From assembly GCF_000003815.2 (NCBI RefSeq), contig NC_049995.1, forward strand, positions 834,284 to 898,283: a stretch of DNA of 64,000 nt. Reading direction: 5' to 3'. Both the position numbers and the translations under genes were made by a program. This DNA comes from Branchiostoma floridae (Eukaryota; Chordata; Leptocardii; Amphioxiformes; Branchiostomatidae). The notes below the pieces were generated by a model. The model saw only the letters and a program-made list of their open reading frames with translations. It searched no databases and was not told the DNA's origin. This document shows positions 43,285 to 55,979 of the stretch, one piece after another. The stretch's first letter is position 1; the number at the start of each line of letters is the position of its first letter.

Positions 43285-45081
43285 GTGTCTTCGTTGACAT
43301 ATTGATATTTTGCAAAGTGTGTGCTGGTCCAGTTTCTTAGGCCATACTATATATTTAGATCCTTTCGAAACACCAAAACTCATCCGTTATATTCCAATCA
43401 ACATAGGCTTAGTATTAGAATAACTTTACACCACAAACAAAACAGTACAGCCGATCTTTTATTTGATGACGTATGAAAGTTTGTAAACAGTTTCTGGTGA
43501 TTAACTGTCAGTACAAATTGGTTGACATTTCAATGATTTCAGCATGAATGGAATGACATACATAGGTTAAAGGTGTCCTTCCTGCAGGGTGTATTCTTTT
43601 GAATCATCAGGACCTTAGGCTGATCCACTTACACATCACTGATCAACAATCAATGAGCTAACGTGCTACAAATCATCACAATCTGTCAACCCCATCTCCA
43701 GATGTTTCTTTTCAAAGTTCAAAGCAAATTTTTGCCTCTGCAGTTCCAAGCAAGCCGCTAGGGGGTCCAAACCTACATGTACACTGTACATGTACTATAA
43801 TTGTAGGGAAAAATTTGCAAATTGCAAGTTAAAACTTTGACAGTCCCCAAAACTGTCCCAACTGTCATCAGTTATCAGTGTTTCTAGAGATGCGCACAGC
43901 TGGAGGTGACACCTGTCCTTGTGGACTGATGCAGGTGGTGTAGCTGTTGTTATAAATCATATCACCATGACGGCAGGTGTCTCAGAAAAACAATAAGCAG
44001 TCATTGTTCATTGTTTATTTAAAGCTATCACAACAGGTACTTTGTGTGTGTGGAAGATAAAATCTAAGCTTAGCACTTTACTAACTTAAGCTCCTGGCTT
44101 ATCTAATTTACCTATTTAGGCCCAGGACTTTGAAATGCCATATCCATGCATCCCATTTGACAGTTGTTATAGAGAGCAAAGCTCTAATAAAATTAGGAAT
44201 TTCACAGTGAAAAAGAAATACTTTGGGGAGTCATAGGACAGACATTCATTCACCTGTTAATTGTATCATTATAACTACAGCCAGTATGTACCCATCTTAG
44301 TTAGGATGCTGTTCTGACTTTGTCAAACACTTGACTCCCATTTTCCCTTCCCTCCAAAAGATGGTTCATTTCAGAGCTTGTTGACTACCTAATGATTTTT
44401 GTCTGTCACGGTTGACGTTGAGATGTTTGAAATTTCTGTTTGTCCCAAACAGTAAAATGCTGTCCAGTAAAAACAGTGGGCTCCTTGCTACATGTTAATT
44501 CATTGTTATTCAGTAACAGTTGCTGAAAATCTTACCTTGAGTTATTTGCACCTTGAATGAAAATACCAAACGTTAAGAAAAATATACCTCGAGCACAATC
44601 ATATGACAAAGTTTCTAAATACCAATAACTATTATTATTGATAATGTTCTAGAAGGACCACTAGTGTGCCATGATGTTTAAGAGATTTAATATATAATAA
44701 TCCACATCTTCTAAATTTAGACATTCTTTTTGTTTTGATATGAGATTTGTGGAATTCCATTGCCAGTCTCAGAGCAAAGCTGGCATATGATAATGATGAT
44801 AACGACATCATTCCAGACCGCGATCAGATTTAACATGGTTTACAATTAAGGATGGCTTCGTTATCTATCACACAGTATCTGGAAGGGGAGGACTTTCACA
44901 ACAACAGCTACAATAATCCAAAATATGTTTCTGCAACTCACAATGAGTTAGGATTCTATAAACAGCACACATACAGCGCTCATTGCATGATTATGTGTAG
45001 TTCAAACCTTGCTAAGAAACAGTGGTTACACACGGCTGCTGTTAAACTTCAAGTGTCTATTACAGTATTAGACTTACTGCT
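43285..45081. other. Intron DNA, nothing recognised
   Basis: AT-rich intron. The words acatgtacactgtacatgta near 43780 form a small palindrome. The frame at 44852-45172 runs into a foldback element and is not supported as a gene. Confidence 0.4.
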
Positions 45082-45089
45082 TCCACTTC

Positions 45090-45223
45090 TACTCTCCAAG
45101 CAGAGGTTGAGTCGCGTAGATATAGTAGTCGGAAAAACTACACCGGCGCTCCTCTTACGAGCGCCGGCGTAATTTTTCCGACTACTACTATATCAACGCG
45201 ACTCAACCTTTGCTTGGAGAGTA
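45090..45223. mobile_element. hAT-like foldback MITE (CTCCAAGCAGAGG family, copy 2)
   Basis: A 134-base near-perfect hairpin: tactctccaagcagaggttg, gtagtcggaaaaa, gccggcgctcc at the left and the inverse at the right. It is flanked by exact 8-base duplications tccacttc (45082-45089 and 45224-45231). The high arm identity suggests a recent insertion. Confidence 0.92.
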
Positions 45224-45231
45224 TCCACTTC

Positions 45232-45986
45232 CACTTTCCAGCATAAGATCTAGAGCAATTATTATAGGAGACAAGGCAGTATACACTTTATTTGTGAATA
45301 GAGACGAAAGGGGGTATAAACTTACTAATAAATAGCCGAATGAATGTTTGGGACCGCATTCTTCCCACTATATCACAAAGTGGTAAGGATGATTAAGGTA
45401 TCAAGTTCACAAACATTCCATGTCAAGCAATTACATCACGATACAATAGGTTAAATTTGGATTGCACTGACTCTGTCTAGTTCACATCGCACCGATAATA
45501 TTTTGTTTCATTCTGTACTGATGAAGACGACAGATAGTCACCGAAACGTCTATGGAAGAATTAAAAGAAGGTTGTGAAACGAAAAAGACTTTGTTTGACT
45601 TTACTTGTGTTTTTCCATTTTACTTTTCAGTGTAGGTTTGTCTAAGCCTTGCGTCAAATCGTTGGTCAATATCTTAAGTTTAACTGGGGTACGTACTTTG
45701 ACCTTACACTAAAACAAGTTACAAGCCGGAGTGGCAGCAGAGGTCAGTTTAAAATGAGATTGAATGACTATTGACTGAATTCGAAAGTACAAAGAGCAAG
45801 TCAGATTGTCATAGGACTCACACTACTGCTTACTAAACAATCCTTCTGTCATCCCTTAAATGTATAAATGAGGTAACAGTTAGAAACAAGTCTGCATTGT
45901 CAACCTTGTAAAATCTAGTCGAGTTAGTGTTAAAGTTAGTGATATTGTTGACAGTTTGAAAATGAAATCTGCAGTTGGTTACTCAC
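45232..45986. other. Intron DNA, repeat fragment
   Basis: Near 45515-45555 the words gatgaagacgacagatagtc, accgaaacgtct resemble the arm motif of the elements at 4130 and 36315 (gatagacatcgaaacgt), probably a solo end. No exon seen. Confidence 0.35.
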
Positions 45987-46714
45987 ATGACCACCAGATA
46001 CACCTTGCTCAGTAGCTGCTTCTGTGGCACCTCAAAAAAGTTGAAGATCTGTGTCTTGATGTAAAGTGTGCGTCTGTTCTTGTTGGAGTGATACACGTGG
46101 GGGATAGGCTTACCCAGGAGAGTCATACGGGGCGGGCCGCCCGGCCCTTCTGCGTCTAGCATTCCGCGACGCCGTAGTTGGGTTTCCGGGACATCCACTT
46201 TTACGTTGTTACATAGATGGACATCGTCCGTCAGTCCACTGTCAGCGAACACTTGGTCAGAACTGTGACTGCCGATGGAAACAACATCTTCAACAGCCTG
46301 AGGGCCCTTCACAGCCAACAAGGTGTCGTAACCGGGAGGGGGGCTGCCTGGAGAGGCTCTGCTCTCCACTCGGTCCACTCTCTCACTGACCATGTCCTCC
46401 ATGGATATGGTCTCAGCAGAATTGGATGTCTCCTGAGAGACGCTATCCTCCCAGTTCACCCTCTTGCCTGCCATGGTCACAGTTATATCAGGGATAGGCG
46501 CGGCACTGGTAGCGGATTGCACTTTCCTGGCCTTCCTTTTGCGTTTGCCTCTCAGAAACCAGACCTTGCTGGGGATATTTTCTTTCCAGCAGTGCGCTCC
46601 AGTTGGTTTTGGAGTTGGAGCTAGGTCCTCCCAGTCAGAGCTAGTTTTGACTGCTTCTCTCCCGGTCAGCAGGTTTGACCACTCCTCCTGGTCGCAGGGA
46701 GTCCTGGTAGAGTC
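45987..46714 (-). CDS. KCNQ: KCNQ exon 1a: N-terminal domain and pre-S1 (alternative)
   Basis: The exon is 728 bases, with acceptor tgtggtgttttgcag and donor CAT/GTGAGT, phase 0 in and two bases over. It encodes about 190 residues of polar N-terminal domain (basic block RGKRKRKARKV; Ser/Glu/Asp-rich stretches), then PRMTLLGKPIPHVYHSNKNR and YIKTQIFNFFEVP leading into S1. The end is homologous to exon 1b (PRMSLLGKPI; VYNFLERP), but the conserved ERP-GW pre-S1 signature has decayed to EVP. There is no ATG at its 5' end, so an upstream exon, or the internal ATG at MAGKRVNW, supplies the start. Confidence 0.88.
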
Positions 46715-48310
46715 CTGCAAAACACCACAGCGGTGAGGACTAGTCAGACTGGCATGGGGGTGTCAATCACACACAAGCCTGGCTAGTTACTATATGTACA
46801 AACTGTCAATCACTCATACTTGGTCAGAAGCCAAAGAAGGCTTCTCATACCTACACCTGGAGCAAGAAGAACTTGCCTGGGACCAATATGTTATGTCAAG
46901 ATGTAGAGACACTTTGCTATGTTGACAAAGTTACTAGTACTAAGTGTAAAAAGGTCACATACCATGGGCCTTAACCCTTCATCTTCCCAACTTCTAATCT
47001 ATACTGACCACAAATATCTGGAAACGCAAACAAAATCTGTGAACATACAAGCGCACACACACACACAGACATACACACACTTACACACTTACACACACAC
47101 ACACACACACACATAGACACAACCTTACCTTCTTCAGAATAATCAATCAATGGAATGTAATTCAATTTTGAACATTACTTATTCACTCACTGTACTGTAG
47201 ATTCATTTATTTTTGAAGGGATTTTAAAGGTACCAGGGAAAGGGGGGTTTAATTTCACGCTTCAAGTTTTCATTAAAATGATTCTGTAATACAGTTACTG
47301 CAGTAATATGATAGAAAATGATTTTATATTGGGCTCTATAGGTTACCACAAGAACTACAAATGAAATAAAACCACCTTTAACATTTTAAGACTTACAGTA
47401 CAGTGTGCTCATATAGAGATAAAGCTTTCTGGCATGTAGCAGGTCTAATATTAATGTGTTATCTTAAATGTAGTTCAGATAGGGTCTGGGCTGGATCTGC
47501 TTGACACAGTAATAGTTCTGGCTTCTAAAACTGGTTTCAGGGACAATGTCAGCTAAAAGCATTTTAAACTAGAATAGAATCTATTTTCTTGCATGTTCAT
47601 GCAAAAAAAATTTCTTGTATGTTCACGCAAAAAAATATGGAGCTGTATACCTAAATACCTGTACCGTATCTTAAAATTGTTTAGGTACAGGTCCGGACCT
47701 AAACATCTGTGCACAAAATGTACAGCTGTATCTGTATCTGTATCTACATAGCCAGTATAACTTCCGTTAGGCATAACAGACCACTTTAATTTGCATGTAC
47801 ACGGCATGGCAGCAGCTGGTTTTATTACACCGAACGACCTGTCACACCTTACTTTTGTACATCTATCTATGTAAGCGTTCTTTACCTTAGGCTGTAAACA
47901 AACTAAATCACTATTGAACACCATTTTTGAGACTTCAGATAACTTAACTCCAAATCACAGATAACAATTGTGATAATTGTGCAACTAAGAATTAAGAAAA
48001 CTTTGTTTTGAGGTTCATATATCTAATCCTTATACAAAGATGACAATTTCTCACTAAAGAAGACAGATGGCTACATTTATAACTTACAGATGATTGATCA
48101 TACTTGTTTGGGTACAGGTTAAGGTCTACTCCTTAACTTGTGTACCTGAGTGTACATGTACCTAAAATTTCTTTAGGTACACAGCTCTAACAGCCAAGGT
48201 TGCACAACTAGCAGGTTACTACATTGTATTAGCCTTGGCAGAGAATAATTCTATCCATTCTGTCTTTGAGACACTAGAAGATTTCTTCAGCAAACTTGTT
48301 TAGTAATGTA
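46715..48310. other. Intron DNA with a microsatellite
   Basis: A (ca)n-type microsatellite lies at about 47056-47112. Near 47690 the palindromic ggtacaggtccggacctaaa and related ggtaca words recur (also 48110-48185), perhaps degraded relatives of the GGACC element at 11483. No exon is supported. Confidence 0.4.
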
Positions 48311-48500
48311 TAATGCTAGTTCGCTGTCTTTAAACATGGTATTTTAGGGATGTCCAGTTGTCAGACTGTGGTTTCAAATTCGTAATATTTTCAAATTATG
48401 CAGTTTGAAACCGTCGTCCGTCAACCTGATCCTTAGACACCCTGTCGTTATGACCAACGGATATAGGTTATCGCGTGAATAAAGGTGAACTTAAGCATTA
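48311..48500. mobile_element. TAACGCTAGTTCACC MITE, copy 8 (deleted)
   Basis: About 190 bases. The left end is shortened (taatgctagttcgctgtctt, missing the cctttatccg-gggtaacctat part). The right part keeps aacggatataggtta and aaaggtgaact. Confidence 0.8.
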
Positions 48501-48581
48501 CATTTTGATATCTAGCTACAATAATATTATTGTATATATATATCACAAAGTACAATGTACATGCTCAGGGAGTAGACTAGA

Positions 48582-48791
48582 GTTACACACCAAGGATTCA
48601 CCAAGGTTTGGCTCTGTCTGTACTTTTGGATGTTTTCCTAAAAATTCAGGCATTTTTGCCAGGCGTTCTATTCTATCAGGTTTTGCAAAGCCTAATGCAT
48701 GTTTGGAAAACCTGACAAAATAGAAAGCCGAACAGAAATGCCTAAAATAGTCCAAAACCAGCCGAAGCCTAACAACTCCTTGGAGAGTGTA
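48582..48791. mobile_element. CTCCAAGCAGAGG-family foldback, copy 3 (diverged)
   Basis: The right end, aacaactccttggagagtgt, preceded by aaaatagaaagccgaacaga, matches the right half layout of copy 1 (tagaaagcccgataaaaac). The left end is poorly preserved (accaaggattcaccaagg). No clean target duplication is visible. Confidence 0.55.
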
Positions 48792-49284
48792 AACATATAA
48801 TTCCCATGCACATGTCTAGAATAAGTAATTACCAAGCATTGACAACCTTCCAATTCGACATTCTACAATTGCTGTAACTTTGAATAAATTTCAAATAGTC
48901 AACATACTGTTTAACACACCTTTCCTGGATACTCTTGCCTTGATTTCAAAGCAGTGTATAAAAAGTTCCTCTACTCCTTTAGAATCAAACCACAATCGCT
49001 ATACTTTGACACCTGTAGATCTCACCCATAAAACTCAACCCTGGGCTTTTCCTGCTATGGTTGTCTTTCAGTGGGCTGAACTGTTTCTACTGTAAATCTT
49101 AAAATTTTTGTAGTAGTCTTATTTTCTCAACTTATGTGGTGAAATCAGCACTGCAAAATCATGTTGTTGGTATACTTCAGAATAGAATATTTCAAGCGTG
49201 AACTCAAAATACAGCAAAAAAAATAATTGCTTTCCACTCCTATCCCATAAATAAGTAATGCACAAATAAATGAGTTTACCGTAC
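48792..49284. other. Intron DNA, nothing recognised
   Basis: AT-rich sequence with no exon or repeat that I can identify. Confidence 0.4.
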
Positions 49285-49370
49285 CTTCATATGCATTGAG
49301 CTGGGCATGCTCACACCCCTGAGGGTATCCTCCCCAAACCTGTTGTACAACCACTGCACCCCTACTGGCC
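49285..49370 (-). CDS. KCNQ: Candidate KCNQ 5' exon upstream of exon 1a
   Basis: GC-richer block between an acceptor-like gaggttttctcag and a donor gaag/gtacgg. One frame is open throughout and ends phase 0, matching exon 1a. It contains an ATG at 49308-49306 giving MPSSMHMK, followed in exon 1a by DSTRTPCDQEEW. It could therefore be the start-codon exon for the 1a transcript, or an internal exon (PVGVQWLYNRFGEDTLRGVS before it). There is no family conservation to help, so this is tentative. Confidence 0.35.
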
Positions 49371-50395
49371 CTGAGAAAACCTCCACTACTGTTCTCATTC
49401 AAGCCACTCCAGGATTGAACACTGAAGTACTGTGACAGTCACGATCTGACACAAATTTAAGACAGCACAGAAACTAGTTTATAGCCTAGACAGGAAAAGT
49501 CTTATCAGATCTCAAACCTGTCGGACCAGTTCTCAAGATTTGTCTCCTGCTGGATTACTTTCTTGGAATCTGTGACTGTACAACAATGGTGACAAGATAA
49601 CCATCTCTACCTGAGCATTATTAGGCAGTTAAAAGTGCAAAATATTCTGGATGAGTCAATCTATATGATATTGACATCTCCAGCACCATATTACCACATG
49701 TACGTCATTATTTCATACTTTGAGCGACTGAAAAATGTCACAAAAACATTAGCTACCCAAGGGATCTGCAAATTACTGGAACCAAAAATTTCATTATGAC
49801 GTCAAATTCTGTTCTATGAGTGTCAACATGGAATGAAATAGAGTTGCTTTTTATTATTATGTAGAAAGGTGAAAAAAGTTAAAGCTCTATAGCCCAAGTC
49901 AGACTGATATTGCTTAGGTTGTTTTTCTCAAGACCTGCATAATGTACTAAGCTTTGCAAAACAGGATATATCAAATTCAGAGTTATTAAGCAGTTGCAGG
50001 TGAAAATTTTGTGAGTGACAAGGTAAAGTTCTTGAAATGTGTCAGACTTTGTAAGGCAGAAAAATGTGAACTGATGATATAATACTGCAATTACCTGAAT
50101 TTTTTGTTTGAAATTGAAAAAACACCTCACTTTTAAGTCCCTTGGGAATATGTTAAGTTGCATATTCTGAACATTTCAAAACCACTGAAAGGCTATTATA
50201 TAGAGGAACATGGAAACATTACTAATGTAGGAATTTGCAAAATATAACAATTAAGGCTTTTCTCCATTCTATGAGATTCATTTCTTTTCTCAAGAAAGTG
50301 AAAGCTTCGACCTTTTTTGTGCCTGAAATCTTCACACTGAAAAATCACATGGAAATCACATGAAATATTGACAGAATGAGACTTAAGTACCCTAG
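49371..50395. other. Intron DNA, nothing recognised
   Basis: AT-rich intron with short chance frames only. Confidence 0.4.
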
Positions 50396-50601
50396 ACTGT
50401 AAATGCATTTAAGTTCGTAGGGATTTAATTTCGCGGTAGCGGAAAAGGACTTTTTGCGTTGGTTTTAATTTTGCGGTAACACCATAGACAGCAGTCTGAT
50501 ATCATAGTAGAAAAAAGTTCGCGTTGGTTTTAAGTTCGCGGTGAAGTGGTCACCCAAAAACCGCGAACATTAATCCCCCGCAAACATTTCTGCATTTACA
50601 G
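50396..50601. mobile_element. ACTGTAAATGCATTTAAGTTCGCGG MITE, copy 2
   Basis: About 206 bases with the same palindromic ends as the copy at 42948 (actgtaaatgcatttaagtt; tgcatttacag) and the same order of cgcggtagcgg and ccgcgaacatt blocks. Confidence 0.9.
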
Positions 50602-51299
50602 CAATGCCTTTAATTCCATTTTGTGTCATTGGTTTTAAGCTTAACCTGTTAAAACTGCAAAAAAGTTTTTTACTCCCTTGGTAATCAGCTAATGTTTATA
50701 TCTTTAACACACATTGTATCTCTTTTGACTCAGAGCTCTTGACAAATCCTCACAAATACTGAAATAGGGTATTACTAAGACATTTCACAAAATTCCTTGG
50801 CATCTGCAGTGCAGCTGCTATATATTGTGAAACAAAACATGAAGTATGTTTTCTATTTTGTCTGCGCAGAACCCCAACATTTCCACATGTGGCTCAGTAT
50901 GCGGCCTTCCTGGACATCAAACACAAATGAAAACTCCAGACAAACCAAGATCAAAGTTTGGTCCGATCATTTCTTGGCTAATCCTCCTGAGAAAGTTTGC
51001 GATGGCTTCCTGTCTAGATGATGATTTCTATCACAGAAAAAAACGAGTTACATACCACTGAAAAATCAGGACTATAGCATGTTGATGGATAAGAACACCA
51101 GATATAAAAACTAGAAATCCTGCTGCAGTACAGTAGAAAGCCACTAGGGGGGCCCATTGTCAAACTTGACTTTGATCCAGTCATTGCTAAGATGCTTTCC
51201 TTCTTATTAAGTTTCTACCAAAGATCATTCTCCTTGGAGTTCTGCATGCTGCAAATAGACACATCAACTGCACTCGAAACATAACGGTTTTACCTTCTG
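50602..51299. other. Intron DNA, nothing recognised
   Basis: No exon is supported. gccactaggggggcccattg near 51141 belongs to the word set of the repeat that follows. Confidence 0.35.
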
Positions 51300-52040
51300 T
51301 GGCCCACTTCGCAAGTTGAAGTTATTCTCTTCGCCAATGGCGATAGAGTATGTTTTTGTCGACTTGGGTCTGTATGTAGGTCAACAGCATATAACTCGAG
51401 AAATTGTGGATGGAACTTTGTGATTTTTGGTAGGTGTGTAGCGGTTGTCGAAAGGAATGCCAAGTTCGAAAACGGTTTACCTGGCGTTTTCCTACGGTAC
51501 TGCAGCGAGCTTGGTATGTTTTTTGCAGTTTGTTTTGGGCAGCATAAGTCAAAATCTAGCTGGGCGATTTTCAAGAAACTTGGTAGGTGTGTAGCGGTTT
51601 TGGAGAGGAAGGTCAAGTGCGAAAATGGTTTACCTGGCTCTCACCTACGGCGCTGTAGCGGGATTTGTATGTAAGTGCGTTTGTCTGTAAGCAAGATAAC
51701 TCGAGAACCCTTGAATGGATCCTGATGATATTTGGTAGGTGGGTGGGGGTCAAGAAAACGAAGGTCAAGTTCGATAATGGGCCCCCTAGTGACTGCCTAA
51801 GGTACTGCAGCAAAACTTTTATTTTTGACACTTCGTGTTTTGGATATGCTGTGGTCATGATTTTTGAGTGGTAGATAGCCCTTGGGGCAGAGAGTAAGTG
51901 CTGTGAGTTTGGACCCCCTAGCGGCTTTTTGGGAACTGCAGGCACCGATTTCCTTTCAAACTTTGAACGAGAATAACTCGAGAACGTGTTGACGGATCAT
52001 CAGGATTTTTTGGTATGTAGATAGAATGAGTACTTAAAAT
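51300..52040. repeat. Diverged tandem repeat of about 150-170 bases
   Basis: At least four monomers share the order: ataactcgagaac, a gatggat-ctgatgatattt word, ttggtaggtgtgtagcggt, gtcaagt-cgaaaatgg, ccc-ctagcggc/cctggc, then ggtactgcagc. They sit near 51400, 51570, 51730 and 51960. A related monomer lies at 53880-54000. Overlapping open frames on both strands come from the repeat. Confidence 0.65.
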
Positions 52041-52304
52041 AATAATCTACATGGAAAGATGCATTTAATTGTAATCAGTGGCCAATTAACAGAAATAAAC
52101 TGTTTTGTATATACATGTATCTCACTTGACCTATATCTATGGACACATCTGTTTGACAGATGTTTTTGCTGGAGGAAACACTGACAAGCCGTGAGCTGGA
52201 CACTGAAAAGCTTGAAATTCTGATTGACCAGGGGTGCTATCAGGTCATCTTGTACAATCAGGTCTTGTTTTGGTAGCATTTGTGGGGTTTGGGGGTAGGT
52301 ACTA

Positions 52305-52398
52305 TTTAGTAATACATGAATAAGACCTTAAAGTCTTAAATAAAGGCATGATTTAGTAATACATGAATAAGACCTTAAAGTCTTGAATAAAGGCATGA
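52305..52398. repeat. 47-base tandem duplication
   Basis: Two copies differing at one position (52305-52351 and 52352-52398), each with tttagtaatacatgaataag, then accttaaagtctt and aaataaaggcatga-type ends. Confidence 0.9.
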
Positions 52399-53071
52399 TT
52401 ATTTGGCGAAGAGATGGGTTCGTTGAACTCTAGTTCAGGACTATCTTTGTTGGCATGGCAATAGCTTTTTTCCTGTTATTATAAAAGGAGGAATTTAATG
52501 GTCATAAGAAGGTTTTAACCTGACATCATATCCCCCACGGCGGATTTAAAAAAAAAACAAGGAACCCAGTCAATTGATTCTAAATCTCCTGCAATTTTGT
52601 TGTTTTTGCTCCTTTCAAGGTAGGCAACAAAGGAAAGAAAACACAACTGACCTACATGCAAGTACAAGTACCTGGCTGGATGTAGTACATATCTTCTAAT
52701 TTAAGATTTTAGGTAATCTAAGATTTGTTTGTCATGTTAAACATGCAGTATAACTGACTAGTGTATAAAAACCATGCAACATACTGTTTTATCTACAGAC
52801 TTGTCAACAAATAATTTGGAGTGATTTCTCAATTATACTATTCATTCTAAAAAAAATCTCACAATGCAAAGAATTTACTATATTCAAACCTCTAGAAGTG
52901 ACCACCTCTACATAAACATGACCTGACTAATGTGGCCACTTTTTACTTGTCCTTCAATCACTTTACAAGTTTTATCTATAGTGACCACCTGTCCCTTTAA
53001 GTGGTCTTCTTGGGAAGTTTTGTAACTACAAAAAGGTATTACCAAAACTTAACACGGATCATTCTGTATTT

Positions 53072-53284
53072 GCTTGCAATACGAGCGATAGCGATGATGT
53101 CACAGTGACGCAGTGGTAGGCAAAAAGCAGGTGTTTGGCAAACGATTGATTTACATATCAACCGGTAATTTGATCTGCTTATCTAAATGTTAATTTTCAA
53201 TCCAATCTGCTGACGTCCTGGTATAGGCACCAACCGCCGAATACCCCAGATATAAACAACAACAGCGATCGCTCGTATTGTTGC
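53072..53284. mobile_element. Palindromic MITE (CAATACGAGCGAT ends)
   Basis: The ends ttgcaatacgagcgat-gcg and cgc-atcgctcgtattgttgc are inverted over about 20 bases, and the element is about 213 bases long. It is non-coding. No clear target duplication was found. Confidence 0.65.
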
Positions 53285-53803
53285 CTTTCTGTTGCCCCTT
53301 CTGGCATCTCACTCCTATAACCTTTAGTATTTTATCTCCAGGCTGTCAGCAGCCTCCAACCTTAATCTAACAAACATAGCAGGCGCTTAAGAAAATATCC
53401 AGATTAGGTCTAAATAAAGTACTCATCAAAAATAGAAAGGGTGGTCCTTAACGTTATCTCTTCCATCCTGTCTTATCTTTCCCTTCTTGTCAACACCATC
53501 TGACCAACTGGTCTGGACTGGCTCACCACAAGGAACAGGCCCCAGCACCTTAGTACAGTTCACCAAGGGGACACATGTATATACATTTGTATCATGACAA
53601 GTACATTTTTGTATCTTCTAAATTCTGGGACTTAATTCCTCAAAGAGTGAAAGGACAGGCCCTCATTTAACCTGTAAAGTCTTGGGCAAAAAGGTTATGG
53701 TTGCAGGGCTACGTGTCTGTTTGTGTGTCTGTATGAATTATTATTTGTTTGACTTAGACTTAGACTATTTACCTCCACAAAAAGTGGGGGTGTAGTTTTT
53801 GGT

Positions 53804-53846
<43 letters not shown>

Positions 53847-55643
53847 TGTCTGTCTGTGTTTCCACATACTTGTGTTCACAACTCCAGAACCTCTGGATGG
53901 ATTGTACTGATATTTGATATGTGGGTTGAGTAGGTGTTGGAAAGACAAAGATCAGGTGGATTTTGAACCCCGTAGTGTGTGACCTTGGTACTGCAGCAGA
54001 ACCTTGATTTTTTTGTGTCTTCTGACCTGGACATGCGATGGTCTTGATTTGTTGGTGGCAGATAGCCTGTAATGTAAGGACGAAGTGATGTATATCTGCA
54101 GGGGCATTCCGGTCAAAATCTTCTAAGGAGCATAAGGAGCATAATGGACCTGGTCCTCACAAGGTGAGTCCTCACAAATTTAGTTTTAAGCTTTGTTGGG
54201 ATCCCCCCATGTAGGTCCCCATTATGGTCATATCTCTAGATCTGTCTTGCCAAATTTGGTCAGTCCAATGAGATGTGACATTACATGTATATCTTCTAAT
54301 AATTATAACATTAACATTCATTGAGACTGGTTACATTGGGAACTGTACATCTAATAACAACTATTTAATCGGTTTATAAACTGAAATTGGCCATTAGCTT
54401 GAAAGAACTGTAGACATAGAAGTAATTTCTACTCGCATTCAGGAATCCAACCAATAAGAGACGTCAAGACCGTCACTAAAACTTCTACGAAAATTCTAGT
54501 GTAAAGCATGGTTAACCGCTTATAATTATTATTCACAATTTTCAAGCTGGGCTAATTATGGTCCTCTAATGCCAGGAGAGGTACTAGTACCTTCCTCAAG
54601 GAAATTCCCTAAAGGACCTCAGGCCACATTGAAAATCATAAATCAGCGCTCCACAAAAGATAAGCTACCCTGCAAAGAAGGCTAATCCTGAAAGGCCCTA
54701 AAAGGAAATCATCCCTGCTATTTCTGGAATGAACCATTCTACAAGCCCAAAGAGGGGTCAGGATACTCATCAATTACAAGTACACCATTTAGGTCTTCAG
54801 ACATAACGGATACACACGTACATAGCACACTAATGCCTGAGCTTCTGTGGAATGCCCTGGGTATCATGCACAGTAAAAACTACCAAGAGACTGATCCAGC
54901 AGACTTAGGGCCATTACATTTACAGAACTTGCATACCACAAGCAGGCATTGTAATTTATATGTACAAGTATAGTATTAACCAATTACAAGGATAAGCTGT
55001 TAATTTCAGTGGTCTAAGTCTACAGTCCAAGCTTTTGGCCAGGCTGCTTCTGTGTGGTCCTACTACTACTGCTAGTACAGTTCTACATAATAGGAAGGGT
55101 GAACTATAAGTATAACAGTTACTCTGTTGTTATCTTGTCCGACAAATCTTGAGGTCACTATTCATGAATTTGTAATTTGCAGTAGATTTCACAAGTGCCA
55201 AGAGGGCACACAATATTTTACAAATCTCAAAAAGACTTTGTTCAGAAGTCCTTCATCTTTGAAAAATTACCCGGGGAAAACAGAAGAAAGCACCAGAACA
55301 TGGGAATTTCATAAAATTCAAAACATGTTGAAAATTGGGAGAAGTGGTGCATATTCTATTCAGTTTTATAAATTTCATTCTACGTTACAGTCCTATACAC
55401 TACAGATTTGTTTTGTGTTTGCCTCAAATCAGTGTTGCATATCTTTATCAGGGTGCATAGTATTACTTTAATCAAGGATATACAGCAAAAGATTCATGAC
55501 AAATGTATGTACTGAGAAAACAACACTTCTACCAAGAACTATACATGTAACGTTATAACTTGTTCAAGGAAACACTGAAGCACTTGTAAACATTACCCAC
55601 TTCAGGCCCATGAAACAAGTATTAGATATACCAAAGGGCCCCG
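53285..55643. other. Intron DNA with a microsatellite
   Basis: A (tg)n run lies at about 53808-53840, followed at 53880-54000 by one monomer of the repeat seen at 51300-52040. Otherwise nothing is recognised up to the gap. The frame at 55127-55471 has no family resemblance. Confidence 0.4.
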
Positions 55644-55979
55644 NNNNNNNNNNNNNNNNNNNNNNNNNNNNNNNNNNNNNNNNNNNNNNNNNNNNNNNNN
55701 NNNNNNNNNNNNNNNNNNNNNNNNNNNNNNNNNNNNNNNNNNNNNNNNNNNNNNNNNNNNNNNNNNNNNNNNNNNNNNNNNNNNNNNNNNNNNNNNNNNN
55801 NNNNNNNNNNNNNNNNNNNNNNNNNNNNNNNNNNNNNNNNNNNNNNNNNNNNNNNNNNNNNNNNNNNNNNNNNNNNNNNNNNNNNNNNNNNNNNNNNNNN
55901 NNNNNNNNNNNNNNNNNNNNNNNNNNNNNNNNNNNNNNNNNNNNNNNNNNNNNNNNNNNNNNNNNNNNNNNNNNNNNNN
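55644..55979. other. Assembly gap (336 N)
   Basis: A run of N. Any exon or repeat inside it is unknown. Predicted frames across it are meaningless. Confidence 1.

Noticed and set aside
46217-46736. Plus-strand open frames of 135 and 90 codons
   Set aside because: They are the reverse shadows of KCNQ exon 1a, whose frame fits the channel and has splice sites.
46971-47165. Cys/Val-rich frame
   Set aside because: Translation of the (ca)n microsatellite. The same applies to the frames at 60154-60409.
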